From NCBI GenBank assembly GCA_027627225.1, contig CM051040.1, positions 25,230,134 through 25,294,133 of the forward strand: a stretch of DNA of 64,000 nucleotides. The letters are read 5' to 3'. Positions 59,801 through 64,000 of this stretch are shown in pieces. This DNA comes from Congeria kusceri (Eukaryota; Mollusca; Bivalvia; Myida; Dreissenidae). The notes beneath the pieces are model-generated. The model made no database searches. It saw only the letters and a list, made by a program, of their open reading frames with translations, and was not told the DNA's origin. Within the stretch, counting starts at the first letter, position 1. Each line of letters begins with the position of its first letter. A program made the translations under genes and the position numbers.

Positions 59801-61657
59801 CATATCTACTACAGATATTCAACTGAAACTTCACACATGGCTTCAGAGTCATTATATAAGGTCACTGGCCAAGACCCATAACTGTGACCAGCATTTTAGC
59901 AGAATTATGCATCTGTTTGTACTTAAAAATGTCAGGTTAAGGTGTGCGTGCAAGAGGACATTCAGGTTAAGGTTTGTGTGCAACAAGTCCATATCTCTGT
60001 AACTACTACGGATATTCAATTGAAACTTCACATATGTGTTCGGGGTCATTATTTGAGGTCACTGACCAAGGCCCATAACTCTGACCTGCAATTTACCAGA
60101 ATTATGCCCCTTTTTGCACTTTGAAAATCAGTTTAAAGTTTGCGTGCAACCACTCCATATCTCTATATATACTCTGATATTCAATTCAAACTTCGCACAT
60201 GCCTTCAGGGTCATTATATAAGGTCACTGGCCAAGACCCATAATGTGATTTTAGCAGAAGTATGCCCCTTATGCCCCTTTTTGTACTTACAAAAGTCAGG
60301 TTAAGGTTTGTGTGCAACAACTCCATATCTCTGTTTGGATTTTTCGCCATTTTTAACAGTGTTTCAGTCATATTACGGCGGTCAGTTAACCCACTCACAC
60401 TTCCTGGGCAGGCTTAGCCGATCTAAGCGGTTTACCAGTACTAAGTGCACATACCCATCCCAGTAACTGACAACTGCCCTACTTGAATCAGAGGTAGGGG
60501 AGAATGGCGGTATTAATAATTTCATGACAAATCCCCACACAAGTTATATGGCTGGGCTTGGGTTCGAACTCACAATCCCCAGATTGACAGTCCAACGCTC
60601 TACCAACTGAGCTAGCCGGGCCCGGCAAACTCCATATCTCTATAACTCGAGAACAGGTTGAGCTCTTTTAGTGAAACTTCATACATAGATACTATATAGC
60701 GAGGCCTCACTTGCGATTGCATATGTGGTGGGTGGGGTCAAGGTCAGAGTTACTACAAGTAGAAAAACAGTTTCCACTCAATAACCTTGAGAACGCATTG
60801 AGATATTTTAATAAAACTTAATACATAGATACCTTATATCTAGACCTCGCTTGGGATTGCATATGGGTGGGGTCAAGGTCCAGGTCAATGTTACTAAAAA
60901 TAGAAAAAAGGTTTCGGCTCATTAAATTGTGAAAGCATTAAGATATTGTAATAAAACTTCATACATAGATACCTTATATCGAAACCTTGCTTGGGATTAC
61001 GTATAAAATGTGGGTGGGGTCAAGGTCACTGTTACTAAAAATAGAAAAACTTTTTCCCCTCTATAACTTGAGAACGCAATGAGATATTTTAATGAAACTT
61101 AATACATAGATACCTTATATCGAGACTTCGCTTTGGATTGCATATGGGGTGGGTGGGGTCAAGGTCACTGTTACTAAAAATAGAAAAATGGTTTCCGCTC
61201 AATATTTTCTTGTTTGTAGTGATAAAGGCCCATAACTCTGACAAAGCTCTTGAATAGTCAAGCTCCCTGTCCTGAGACGGCTCTTGTTTGAGTTAAAATA
61301 GTGTGTTTTGTTTTATTGCTTCCTTGGAGTATCATTAGTAAATTAATAGGCATTGTAATAATTATTATTAAATATATTTGGAATACTCAACAAAACTTTG
61401 TGAATGACAACTTGTGATAAAGTTTTGAGTAGTTTAAATTTTTTGCTATCATGCCTCTAGATACCTGGCTAGCAGCAATAGATGATAAGGAAAACACGGT
61501 GCCAAATACTGCTGGTGATGTCTCCATGGATACACCACAGTCTGACCTCTTGACCCCTCGTCTCTCCGACCCCATGGCAGAGTTTGATGACGATACAGAG
61601 GAGTCGGTAGGGGTCGACATTGAAGGCATCAACGATCTGCCAGATATAAATAATGAG
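26685..61657 (+). CDS. USP37: USP37-like ubiquitin carboxyl-terminal hydrolase, 18 exons, 3' end beyond the window
   Basis: Cysteine protease that removes ubiquitin from substrates. Vertebrate USP37 acts in the nucleus at G1/S on cyclin A and replication factors and is itself controlled by APC/C-Cdh1. All 18 exons have GT-AG borders and join in phase. With one UIM unit in exon 16 they encode about 1,004 residues; with 21 units, about 1,564. Order: PH-like domain (residues 1-115), linker, catalytic Cys in NLGNTCYMNAILQS (Cys about 258), DAHELLCQ, CxxC pairs LTCLQCGE and YTCEKCGH, the LHLKRY segment (about 485-490), UIM 1 (DPEIARAIEMSLRE), the UIM array, another UIM (FEEQIELAMRQSLIE), and a KEN box (DDKENT). 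The His/Asp boxes of the active site and the last UIMs are expected after 61657. I chose the ATG at 26685 because HGQVRITS follows, aligning with the human start (IHGPIRIRS). Introns hold many transposons. Confidence 0.9.
26971..27221. mobile_element. Palindromic MITE, copy B
   Basis: In USP37 intron 1. Ends TTGTGGGAAAACCGGGCTTA and the inverse AAGCCCGGTTTTCCCACGAC. The inner half carries a 40-50 bp perfect palindrome around GGATTAGCCTGTGC. Same family as copy A at 9809. Confidence 0.88.
27390..27561 (+). CDS. USP37: USP37 exon 2: PH-like domain part 2
   Basis: Acceptor GATTGCAG, donor GTATAA, phase 0 in and 1 out. The product starts VSQSNLSKNIIKEQACYIEI and ends LSAFCDSVKKSGST, fitting the strand and C-terminal helix of the PH-like domain. 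The open frame continues 269 bp past the donor, which I take as intron read-through. Confidence 0.88.
28451..29295. mobile_element. 845 bp MITE or DNA transposon with TA duplication
   Basis: In intron 2. CCGTAAAATACCAAGTATAG is matched in inverse by CTTTTACGG with TATACGTGGTC inside (29272-29295). TA flanks both ends (28449-28450, 29296-29297), as in Tc1/mariner/pogo-type elements. No transposase seen. Confidence 0.75.
29618..29747 (+). CDS. USP37: USP37 exon 3: linker
   Basis: Acceptor GCGTTGTAG, donor GTAATG, phase 1 in and 2 out. Product ASFNSKAEVGLSSTPDTG, then QKSRLFTTFGSNN and AAHNFTR. Low complexity and polar, as in the region after the PH-like domain of USP37. Confidence 0.75.
29779..30669. 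mobile_element. ~890 bp inverted-repeat element
   Basis: In intron 3. GAGGGCTGTCCCAGTAAATT at 29779 is matched in inverse by AATTTACTGGGACAACCCTC ending at 30669. A 36 bp end fragment of the palindromic MITE (CGCACATGCATTAAGCCCGG) sits inside near 30369. The coding sequence is too decayed to name. Confidence 0.7.
31638..31720 (+). repeat. Tandem duplication of the exon 4 acceptor region
   Basis: GCCCTGTTTATGCTCCATCA and the following ATGTAATATTGCAG are present twice, 46-47 bp apart, each ending in a usable AG. The first AG would add 46 bp (TGTGAAAGCCC...) and shift the frame, so the second is taken as the working site. Confidence 0.85.
31721..31780 (+). CDS. USP37: USP37 exon 4: linker with KEN-like motif
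   Basis: 60 bp, phase 2 in and out. Acceptor ATATTGCAG, donor GTAAGC. Product SVKSVKKEDKENVSMNVPYH. The acceptor region is duplicated just upstream (31638-31674 against 31684-31720). The DKEN here is a second possible KEN degron. Confidence 0.7.
31809..32057. mobile_element. Palindromic MITE, copy C
   Basis: In intron 4, just after exon 4. Same inner motifs (GTCGTCCCGGATTAGCCTG, ATGCATTAAGCCC) but more diverged ends (TCATGGAACAACCGGGC). Same family as copies A, B and D. Confidence 0.85.
32196..32578. mobile_element. Short inverted-repeat element
   Basis: In intron 4. CCAGTGTTTCTTTTCACC near 32197 faces CTTGAAAAAACACTG near 32565. The interior has GGGGAAAGGTGGGG and GAATTTCGGCCCCAAATTGG. Small remnants with similar GGGGAAT sequence occur near 36390 and 42780. 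Confidence 0.55.
32742..32816 (+). CDS. USP37: USP37 exon 5: linker
   Basis: 75 bp, phase 2 in and out, acceptor TTATTTTGTAG. Product QFYGTSSMVTSTPLLKTK, then PVRTFMA. FYG matches the human SSSFYGS position. Its last 31 or so bases plus donor GTAAGA are repeated four more times downstream. Confidence 0.78.
32785..33110 (+). repeat. Five tandem copies of the exon 5 end and its 5' splice site
   Basis: 62 bp units at 32861, 32923, 32985 and 33047, plus the true exon end at 32785. Each has CTTTATGGCTGG followed by GTAAGACAG. The first spacing is 76 bp owing to an extra CAGATCCAATTAGA. Use of the second donor would shift the frame, and the third or later meets a TAG, so only the first keeps the protein intact. 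The later units look identical, so the expansion is recent. Confidence 0.92.
33333..34529. mobile_element. ~1.2 kb inverted-repeat transposon with internal 157 bp duplication
   Basis: In intron 5. TACCAGCATGCCCATTCACG is matched in inverse by TTAGTGGGCATGCTGTTACG. A 157 bp segment is directly duplicated (33976-34131, 34133-34288). A part near 33751-33820 (CCATGTGGAGGGTTGTGAGT) has an inverse relative near 44500-44630, inside another element. Confidence 0.7.
34740..36144 (+). mobile_element. Non-autonomous element with ~160 bp tandem core and terminal hairpin
   Basis: In intron 5. Five or six core units carry CACCAGAGTTATTGCCC and TTTGTCTATGACCATAAGAT (34800-35650). The end is the hairpin GGGCCATCATGGCCC (36124-36138) then TCTTGT. 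The open frames inside are repeat frames, not genes. Confidence 0.72.
36200..36340 (+). CDS. USP37: USP37 exon 6: linker before the catalytic domain
   Basis: Acceptor TGTTTATTTAG, donor GTAGGG, phase 2 in and out. Product GKRVSGMMPDPTPTKRPRLL through SKPTLQLQLQ, matching the Gln-rich QLQGFSNLG junction of human USP37. KRPR is a possible nuclear localisation signal. Confidence 0.85.
36725..36856 (+). CDS. USP37: USP37 exon 7: Cys box
   Basis: Acceptor CTGTTTGCAG, donor GTACTC, phase 2 in and out. Product GFSNLGNTCYMNAILQSLYG, then LDTFTLDLHANRRILK and PQSLY. The Cys in NTCYMN is the catalytic nucleophile of C19 peptidases (about residue 258). Confidence 0.93.
37192..37571 (+). mobile_element. 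Foldback-type element, orientation 1
   Basis: In intron 7. Hairpin arms (TTGACTTCCTTGAGGGTGAC against GTCACCCTCAAGGAAGTCAA) enclose a GAGGCAACACTGTCAACC stem. Then comes unique sequence with GACATAGCGGTAGCGGGCGA and TTGCCCGCTGCAG. An inverted relative is at 50372-50808. Confidence 0.8.
37777..37906 (+). CDS. USP37: USP37 exon 8
   Basis: A pyrimidine tract leads to acceptor CCCTGGCCAG; the donor is GTAAGT; phase 2 in, 0 out. Product SSFVKLMYVRRNQTASDH, then KKEYLRRMKSAISSTAKRFS and GYGQH. Human equivalent: KKVKNAISATAERFSGYMQN. Confidence 0.9.
37929..38138. mobile_element. Palindromic MITE, copy D
   Basis: In intron 8, directly after exon 8. Shorter than the other copies (about 210 bp) because the middle is deleted (GATCCAGGACTTACTTGAAA). 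The ends AAAACCGGGCTTAATGC and GCATTAAGCCCGGTTTTCCC are intact. Confidence 0.85.
38971..39171. mobile_element. ~200 bp MITE
   Basis: In intron 8. AGGGCTGTTCCAAGAAAAAA and the inverse TTTTTTTCTGGAACAGCTCT, each next to G- or C-rich sequence (GGTTGGGGGTG, CACCCCCTCG). It has no coding potential. Confidence 0.75.
40806..40975 (-). repeat. SINE body fragment
   Basis: TTTGGATTTTTCGCCATATT through CAGAGGTAGGGGGAGAATGG is closely similar to the body of the SINE at 60333-60626. The tRNA-like head is missing, cut by the element starting at 40999. Confidence 0.75.
40999..41665. mobile_element. 667 bp inverted-repeat element
   Basis: CCAGTCTCCGCGAAAG and the inverse TTTAGCGGAGACTGG end the element. 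Inside are paired motifs (GACCTCGGACATTGCC; GGTCCTCGTGTCCGG and GGTCCTCGTGACC). It has no coding potential. Confidence 0.65.
42275..43187. other. End of USP37 intron 8
   Basis: AT-rich, with a short remnant (GGGGAATTTTTTTACCAGAA near 42784) like those at 32.2 and 36.4 kb. Nothing else recognised before the exon 9 acceptor. Confidence 0.45.
43188..43420 (+). CDS. USP37: USP37 exon 9: DAHE box and first CxxC
   Basis: Acceptor CATGTATGTAG, donor GTAAGC, phase 0 in and 2 out. Starts DAHELLCQVLDQLKEEII (family: DAHEFL). It then has a small internal duplication (GDHAPGG...GDHAPGD, about 43290-43340) absent from human, and ITVNFEFEVLHTLTCLQ, where the Cys is the first of a CxxC completed by exon 10. 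Confidence 0.92.
43451..44986. mobile_element. ~1.5 kb inverted-repeat transposon, no intact transposase
   Basis: In intron 9. CAGGGCCCTCAATCAG and the inverse GATTGAGGGCCCTG are the ends, and GGAGGGGGAA/CCAAGGGGGAA type sequence lies just inside both. The interior shares a stretch near 44500-44630 with the element at 33333-34529. Confidence 0.68.
45291..45356 (+). CDS. USP37: USP37 exon 10
   Basis: 66 bp, phase 2 in and out. Acceptor CTGGTTTCAG, donor GTGAGT. Product QCGEQVSKEEQFHDISLDVP then RQK. It completes CLQCGE, matching human CKACGE followed by EQFNDLSIDLPR. Confidence 0.92.
45590..45874 (+). mobile_element. Truncated tandem-core element ending GCTCTTGTT
   Basis: In intron 10. ATTATGCCCGCCATCCAAGA, then one or two core units with TTTTCATCCGATCTTCATCA and CCCCAGGAACTGCAGAGTTA, ending GCTCTTGTTAC. 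Same core family as 46680-47330. Confidence 0.65.
46456..46587 (+). CDS. USP37: USP37 exon 11: second CxxC
   Basis: 132 bp, acceptor CATTTACAG, donor GTAAGC, phase 2 in and out. Product KAPLTPRSLQDAISLFF, then EQIEYTCEKCGHKKSD and KITRLP. It matches human SLDLFFRAEELEYSCEKCGG. The CEKC pair is the second half of the structural zinc site. Confidence 0.93.
46680..47330 (+). mobile_element. Tandem-core element (about four ~150 bp units)
   Basis: In intron 11. Units carry TTTTCATCCTATCTTCACCA and CAGCCAAATTGCCCCAGGAA. The end is the hairpin CTGTTTTACAAACAG (47308-47322) then CTCTTGTT. The start is truncated. Confidence 0.68.
47427..47591 (+). CDS. USP37: USP37 exon 12: LHLKRY segment
   Basis: 165 bp, acceptor TTTCTTCCAG, donor GTTAGA, phase 2 in and out. 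Product RVFILHLKRYTYSQAVAKN, then KMGQSVSIPRFLTFDYHCTE and KTQPPFPPELPPIGC. Closely parallel to human LPRVLILHLKRYSF...IPRYLTLSSHCTENTKPPF. Confidence 0.93.
47985..50013. mobile_element. ~2.0 kb inverted-repeat transposon in intron 12
   Basis: Left end CCCGGGTTTTCCCCGTGGG, TTTTACCGCCCCGGTCAATA and AGTGGGCAATACTGGGCAGT. Right end in inverse: CCAGTATTGCCCACTTTTGC, then CAGTATTACCCGCCCGGGCC and AAACCCGGGTTTTATGC. The interior is AT-rich with no recognised transposase. The left arm is about 80 bp long. Confidence 0.72.
50174..50242 (+). CDS. USP37: USP37 exon 13
   Basis: 69 bp, acceptor TGTTTACAG, donor GTGAGA, phase 2 in and out. Product SSPSVPVSTTKEDTASRR then KLDYSG. The position fits human SPSTPSKKFTFKS and LCLDSD, in the insert that splits the catalytic domain. 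Confidence 0.8.
50372..50808 (-). mobile_element. Foldback-type element, orientation 2
   Basis: In intron 13. Inverse copy of 37192-37571: CTGCTGCGGGCAACAATTTG and CGCCCGCTACAGC come first, the hairpin TTGACTTCCATGAGGGTGAC / GTCACCGTCAAGGAAGTCAA last. The two copies face each other across exons 8-13. Confidence 0.8.
50820..53500. other. Rest of USP37 intron 13
   Basis: No exon or clear element. Two related tracts of about 30 bp (GTATACGTGATTTG near 52044; GGATACTACTCGCCACCCAG near 52977, with GTGGGCGAGTAGTATCC near 52017) form a loose inverted pair about 970 bp apart, possibly the ends of another decayed element. Confidence 0.4.
53503..53575 (+). CDS. USP37: USP37 exon 14
   Basis: 73 bp, acceptor TACAACGTAG, donor GTAAGT, phase 2 in and 0 out. 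Product GYRFKSNHAHPTKSEKEE then ASDSKDK, a charged linker. Support is mainly splice signals and phase. Confidence 0.72.
54032..54148 (+). CDS. USP37: USP37 exon 15: UIM-type motif
   Basis: 117 bp, phase 0 in and out, acceptor TTGCCTGGCAG, donor GTAGGG. Product RDEIDGRPRSWALTLEDEED, then PEIARAIEMSLREEETREK. Acidic residues then I-x-x-A-I-E-M-S-L fit the ubiquitin-interacting motif (Ala and Ser at the binding face). Confidence 0.88.
54149..55359. other. USP37 intron 15
   Basis: AT-rich. It contains a tract of GTAAATACCCTTTAAAATATT-like repeats near 54190-54250 and otherwise nothing recognised. The exon 16 acceptor has a usable pyrimidine tract (TGTGTGTTTATGTTGCAG). Confidence 0.4.
55360..57118 (+). 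CDS. USP37: USP37 exon 16: tandem UIM array (1 to 21 in-frame units)
   Basis: After acceptor TTTATGTTGCAG the exon starts LCEDYGEDSSLEKALEMSRR and ends DISTCGG at the first donor (GTAGGT, exon 55360-55438, phase 1). The same segment then repeats without a new acceptor. Units of 78 bp (26 residues), 96 bp (with LELCEE or LELCEG) or 66 bp keep one open frame through 21 units to 57118. Each has L-E-(K/R/T/W)-A-L-E-M-S-R-R-D, a good UIM helix, except units 8 and 16, which lost four residues including the Ala. Every unit ends in GGAG/GTAGGT in phase 1, matching the phase-1 acceptor at 58513, so any donor gives an in-frame protein. The choice of end is unknown: the short form is closest to human USP37, whose UIM here is AAVLEISKRDAS. 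Confidence 0.75.
55360..57754 (+). repeat. 28-unit UIM-exon tandem array with higher-order repeats
   Basis: Twenty-eight recognisable units. Units 1-21 share one frame. A 4 bp deletion at about 57127 (CTCAGAGCTG for CTCACTTAGAGCTG) shifts the frame, and units 22-27 are open in the new frame to a TAG at 57635. Unit 28 (about 57675-57754) is set off by intron-like sequence. Units 6-9 and 14-17 are the same series (R, T, deleted, R variants) 666 bp apart, pointing to unequal exchange of multi-unit blocks. Composition is GC-richer than the flanks. Confidence 0.95.
58263..58435 (-). repeat. tRNA-derived SINE in intron 16
   Basis: On the minus strand the head reads GCGGTGGCGTAGTGGATATA (A-box-like) and, about 40 bases on, CCCGGTTCGATCCCC (B box GGTTCGATCCC at 58381-58371). 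A tail with CCTTAGGCTTTTGAAGC follows. It is not a functional tRNA gene: no proper cloverleaf or acceptor stem. Confidence 0.8.
58513..59382 (+). CDS. USP37: USP37 exon 17: UIM and long acidic region
   Basis: 870 bp, acceptor CTTGTATTGCAG, donor GTAGGT, phase 1 in and out. Starts ASVESSNVNEMTFEEQIELA then MRQSLIESHHYG, another UIM. It continues as a Ser/Asp/Glu-rich, probably disordered stretch (SDSDTETAQR, SSEEPLCRL, SAEEERMNGK, DTDGESDLEMGG) likely to hold phosphorylation sites. This region is longer than the human counterpart. Confidence 0.88.
59540..61289 (+). mobile_element. Tandem-core element interrupted by a SINE
   Basis: In intron 17. Starts TAGCTCTACTATTCACCAAA. It has two kinds of core unit: 59600-60330 (CATATCTCTGTAACTACTAC, GGCCCATAACTCTGACCTGC) and 60640-61240 (GGGTGGGGTCAAGGTCACTG, about four units). 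The end is CTGTCCTGAGACGG hairpin then CTCTTGTT. Open frames here follow the repeat. Confidence 0.72.
60333..60626 (-). repeat. Full-length tRNA-derived SINE
   Basis: Minus-strand head 60626-60551: GCTAGCTCAGTTGGTAGAGC (A box), a stem-loop with GTC in the anticodon position, and GAGTTCGAACCCAAGCC (B box). The head is therefore tRNA-like, resembling tRNA-Asp. The body to 60333 matches the fragment at 40806. It is inserted in the tandem-core element. Confidence 0.85.
61461..61657 (+). CDS. USP37: USP37 exon 18: KEN box
   Basis: 197 bp, acceptor ATGCCTCTAG, donor GTACAG, phase 1 in and 0 out. Product DTWLAAIDDKENTVPNTAGD through GVDIEGINDLPDINNE. The KEN triplet matches the Cdh1-binding degron of human USP37 (ENKENKT). 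Multiple TP/SP sites (MDTPQS, LLTPRLSDP) could be CDK targets. Confidence 0.88.
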
Positions 61658-61900
61658 GTACAGCAGTGTATCAATTAAGATTGGTTCCACCATGGCTAGT
61701 GTTTCCTTTCAGAAATGTTTTTCATTGAGTCATTTGTATGTAAATATCAAGCTTAAATTTACTGGATCTGTTTTGAGATGAGTTTTTGTGAAACTATTGA
61801 TGGGTGTTTCTGCAATCTGGTGTTGCAGATAAGAAAATCGAATATACATGTATCTCACTATTAATTGTATATGTGAAATATTTTTTTATTCATTGCAATC

Positions 61901-63942
61901 AGGGTTTGAATTTAGGCTCGCATACTCGCTAAATGTGAGTATGTTTGGGAAATTGCGAGTACATTTTGCCCAAGCTCACACAATTTTGCGAGTAACGTAA
62001 AAAAAAATAAGTATAACACTAACCCAATTTTTGAAGCAACATTTGAGAGAGAAAAAACTGAACAACTTGCAGTAATGTTTTGTCAATGCTCGTTGATTTT
62101 GTATTCCCGTTTTTTTTCTCCATATTTGTTGTTGTTGTTTTTACCTTTAAAACGACATTACAATCCTTATTGAATGTAAATGGTCATGTTAATATTCAAT
62201 AACTTTTCTGTCCAAACACTCTCCATTTTAATTCAAAGACACATATTTTTTGTCACCCCTATTTAAATGGTATTTAAATCTCCAATTTATCCAATGCATC
62301 AAAACAGCAGTCTGATTTGACACCCTCGACATTTCCCTAGAACGCTAATTCATTAATGCTCTATCGACAGTGCTAGCATTTTACAAGTACAGTAGTATTG
62401 GTTGATGCTTTATGACACTGCACATGCGCTAAATGCGTTAACCGCGTACTGCTACAAATTGCTAGACAATGACCCCAGTTCGGGATAGACATCAGACCTT
62501 CGATGTCAAACTGACACCGTTGCTATGGCTGTACAGATTAGGAAGCCTTGCTGGTTGTTGACATTACTCTGTCAGTCTTCTCAGTTTTAACAGGTGTTAA
62601 TATTAAAGAATTGTGTTTTTAATGGATTTTTTATTTTTTTTCAAATTGGAAATATAACTGCAAGGTAATTACAGTACAATTCTGTGTTTTGTTTATAAAA
62701 ATATATATATGAATTGTTTATGAAATAAACAAAAATTGTTTAGCTGACCAGAGCACAAAGTGCTCATGGTGAGCTTTTGTGATCACCCGTCGTCCATGCG
62801 TGCGTCAGTCCTCAACTTTTCATTCAAACAACATCTCCTAAACCACTTGGCAGATTTTCACCAAATTTCACAGGAATGATCATTGGATGACCCTCTTTCA
62901 AAGTTGTTCAAATCATTACGGTCCGCAGCATATGTAGGTCACCAGAGCTAAAAATAGATTTAAAAAGTGTAAACTTGAAAAATCTTCTTGTCTGAAACAG
63001 CAGGACCGAGAGGTTTCATATTTGGTATGTAACATCCTATAGTGGTCCTCTACAAAGATTGTTCAAATTATGCCCCTGGGGTCAAAACGGGCCACGCCCC
63101 GGGGGTCACTTGGTTTATATAGAATATATAGCAAAATGACTTTAAAAATCTTCTCCTCTGAAACCACAAGGCCCAGAGGTTTCATATTTGGTATGTAACA
63201 TCCTGTAGTGGTCCTTTACAAAGTTTTTTCAAATGATACCCCTGGGGTAAAAACGAGCCACGCCCCGGGGGTAACATAGTTTATAAAGAATATATAGCAA
63301 AATGACTTAAAATATCTTCTCCTCTGAAACCACAAGGCCCATAGGTTTCATATTTGGTATGTAACATCCTATAGTGGTCCTTTTCAAAGATTGTTCAAAT
63401 TATGCCCTGGGGTCAAAACTGGTATTGCCCCGGGGGTCACATGGTTTATATAGACTTAAAGAGCAAAATGACTTTAAAAATTTTCTCCTCTGAACCTGCA
63501 AGGCCTAGAGGTTTCATATTTGGTACGTAACATTGCATAGTGGTCCTCTCAAAAGATTGTTCAAATGATGCCCCTGGTGTCAAATCTGGCCACACCCGAG
63601 GGTCACATGGTTTATATAGACTTAAATAGCAAAAAAAATCGTTCCCTGAAACCACAAGGCCCATAGATTTGTTCAAGATTGTTCAAATTATGCCCCTGGG
63701 ATAAAAATAAGCCACACCTCGGGGATTCCAATTCCAATTGGGTTACAAGGTCTCAGGTGAGTGTCCTAAAGCCCTAAGGGCCCTCTTGTCAATATATACT
63801 AAAATAATTAATGAGTTATGATATGTGATGTTTAATGAATACAACAATAAATATATTTTGCGAGTTAATGTCTCATTTTGCGAGTAAGCTCAAAAGCGAA
63901 ATTTTTTGCGAGTGGCTTTTTTTGCTAAAATCGCAGCCTGGC
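61901..63942. mobile_element. Possible larger inverted-repeat element around a tandem-core element
   Basis: CTCGCATACTCGC and GGGAAATTGCGAGTACATTT near 61917-61970 face TTTTTTGCGAGTGGC and AAAATCGCAGCCTGGC near 63903-63942. The similarity is short and diverged. Confidence 0.35.
62738..63789 (+). mobile_element. Tandem-core element (about four ~170 bp units) with terminal hairpin
   Basis: Starts GCTGACCAGAGCACAAAGTG and CTCATGGTGAGCTTTTGTGA. Units carry CTCTGAAACCACAAGGCCCA, TTTCATATTTGGTATGTAAC and GCCACGCCCCGGGGGTCAC. The end is CAGGTGAGTGTCCTAAAGCC, hairpin GCCCTAAGGGC, then CTCTTGT. It lies after exon 18, so probably in the next USP37 intron. Confidence 0.78.
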
Positions 63943-64000
63943 AATGTATCTTTATATATTTTGTTTTTCTATTTTGCAATATCAGAGCTGACTGCCTTTC

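Noticed and set aside
60551..60626. A functional tRNA-Asp gene
   Set aside because: The tRNA-like head is fused to a SINE body that is also found at 40806; the acceptor stem is imperfect.
63980..64000. Start of USP37 exon 19 after ATATCAG
   Set aside because: In the required phase 0 the reading is AGC TGA, a stop. Using the next AG gives only four codons before the window ends, too little to judge.

Overview
Kind of genome. The window is AT-rich animal nuclear DNA: two spliced genes with GT-AG introns sit among dense, nested transposon remnants and minisatellites. The repeat landscape looks molluscan, most likely a bivalve: many non-autonomous elements with 125-170 bp tandem cores, tRNA-derived SINEs, and a palindromic element carrying the motif GTCGTCCCGGATTAGCCTG. 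I associate that motif with Dreissena-type mussels, but only from memory.

Layout. (1) 2346-9708, minus strand: the last three exons of a CENP-A (centromeric histone H3) gene. Its 6.5 kb final intron consists largely of minisatellites (2.8-7.09 and 8.43-8.98 kb). Their units are copies of the upstream exon's last codons plus the 5' splice site. A mariner-like element (7089-8424) splits the array. (2) 9.8-16.3 kb: a palindromic MITE, an element with a ~163 bp tandem core, and a small LTR element (14507-14909) whose LTR carries a 5S rRNA-like promoter block. (3) 16.3-19.5 kb, minus: a broken pogo/Tigger-type transposase gene with a degenerate PHD-like finger and a HIRAN-like segment. (4) 19.5-26.5 kb: AT-rich DNA and a dead LINE (22.57-24.37 kb). 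(5) 26685-61657, plus: a USP37-like ubiquitin protease with 18 recognised exons: PH-like N-terminus, Cys box, both CxxC pairs, LHLKRY segment, UIMs and a KEN box. The exons carrying the catalytic His lie beyond the window.

Main observation. The USP37 exon that encodes a ubiquitin-interacting motif has become a tandem array of 28 units (55360-57754). Twenty-one are open in one frame, and each ends in the same phase-1 5' splice site, so any donor choice keeps the frame into the next exon. Smaller duplications at other splice boundaries of the same gene (five donors at 32.79-33.11 kb, a doubled acceptor at 31.64-31.72 kb) and the CENP-A arrays suggest that exon/intron boundaries repeatedly seeded tandem repeats here.

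CENP-A marks centromeric chromatin and USP37 is a cell-cycle deubiquitinase. They point away from each other with about 17 kb of repeats between, and nothing shows that they are co-regulated. All exon boundaries are read by eye from splice signals, phase and family similarity; no alignment or RNA evidence was available.
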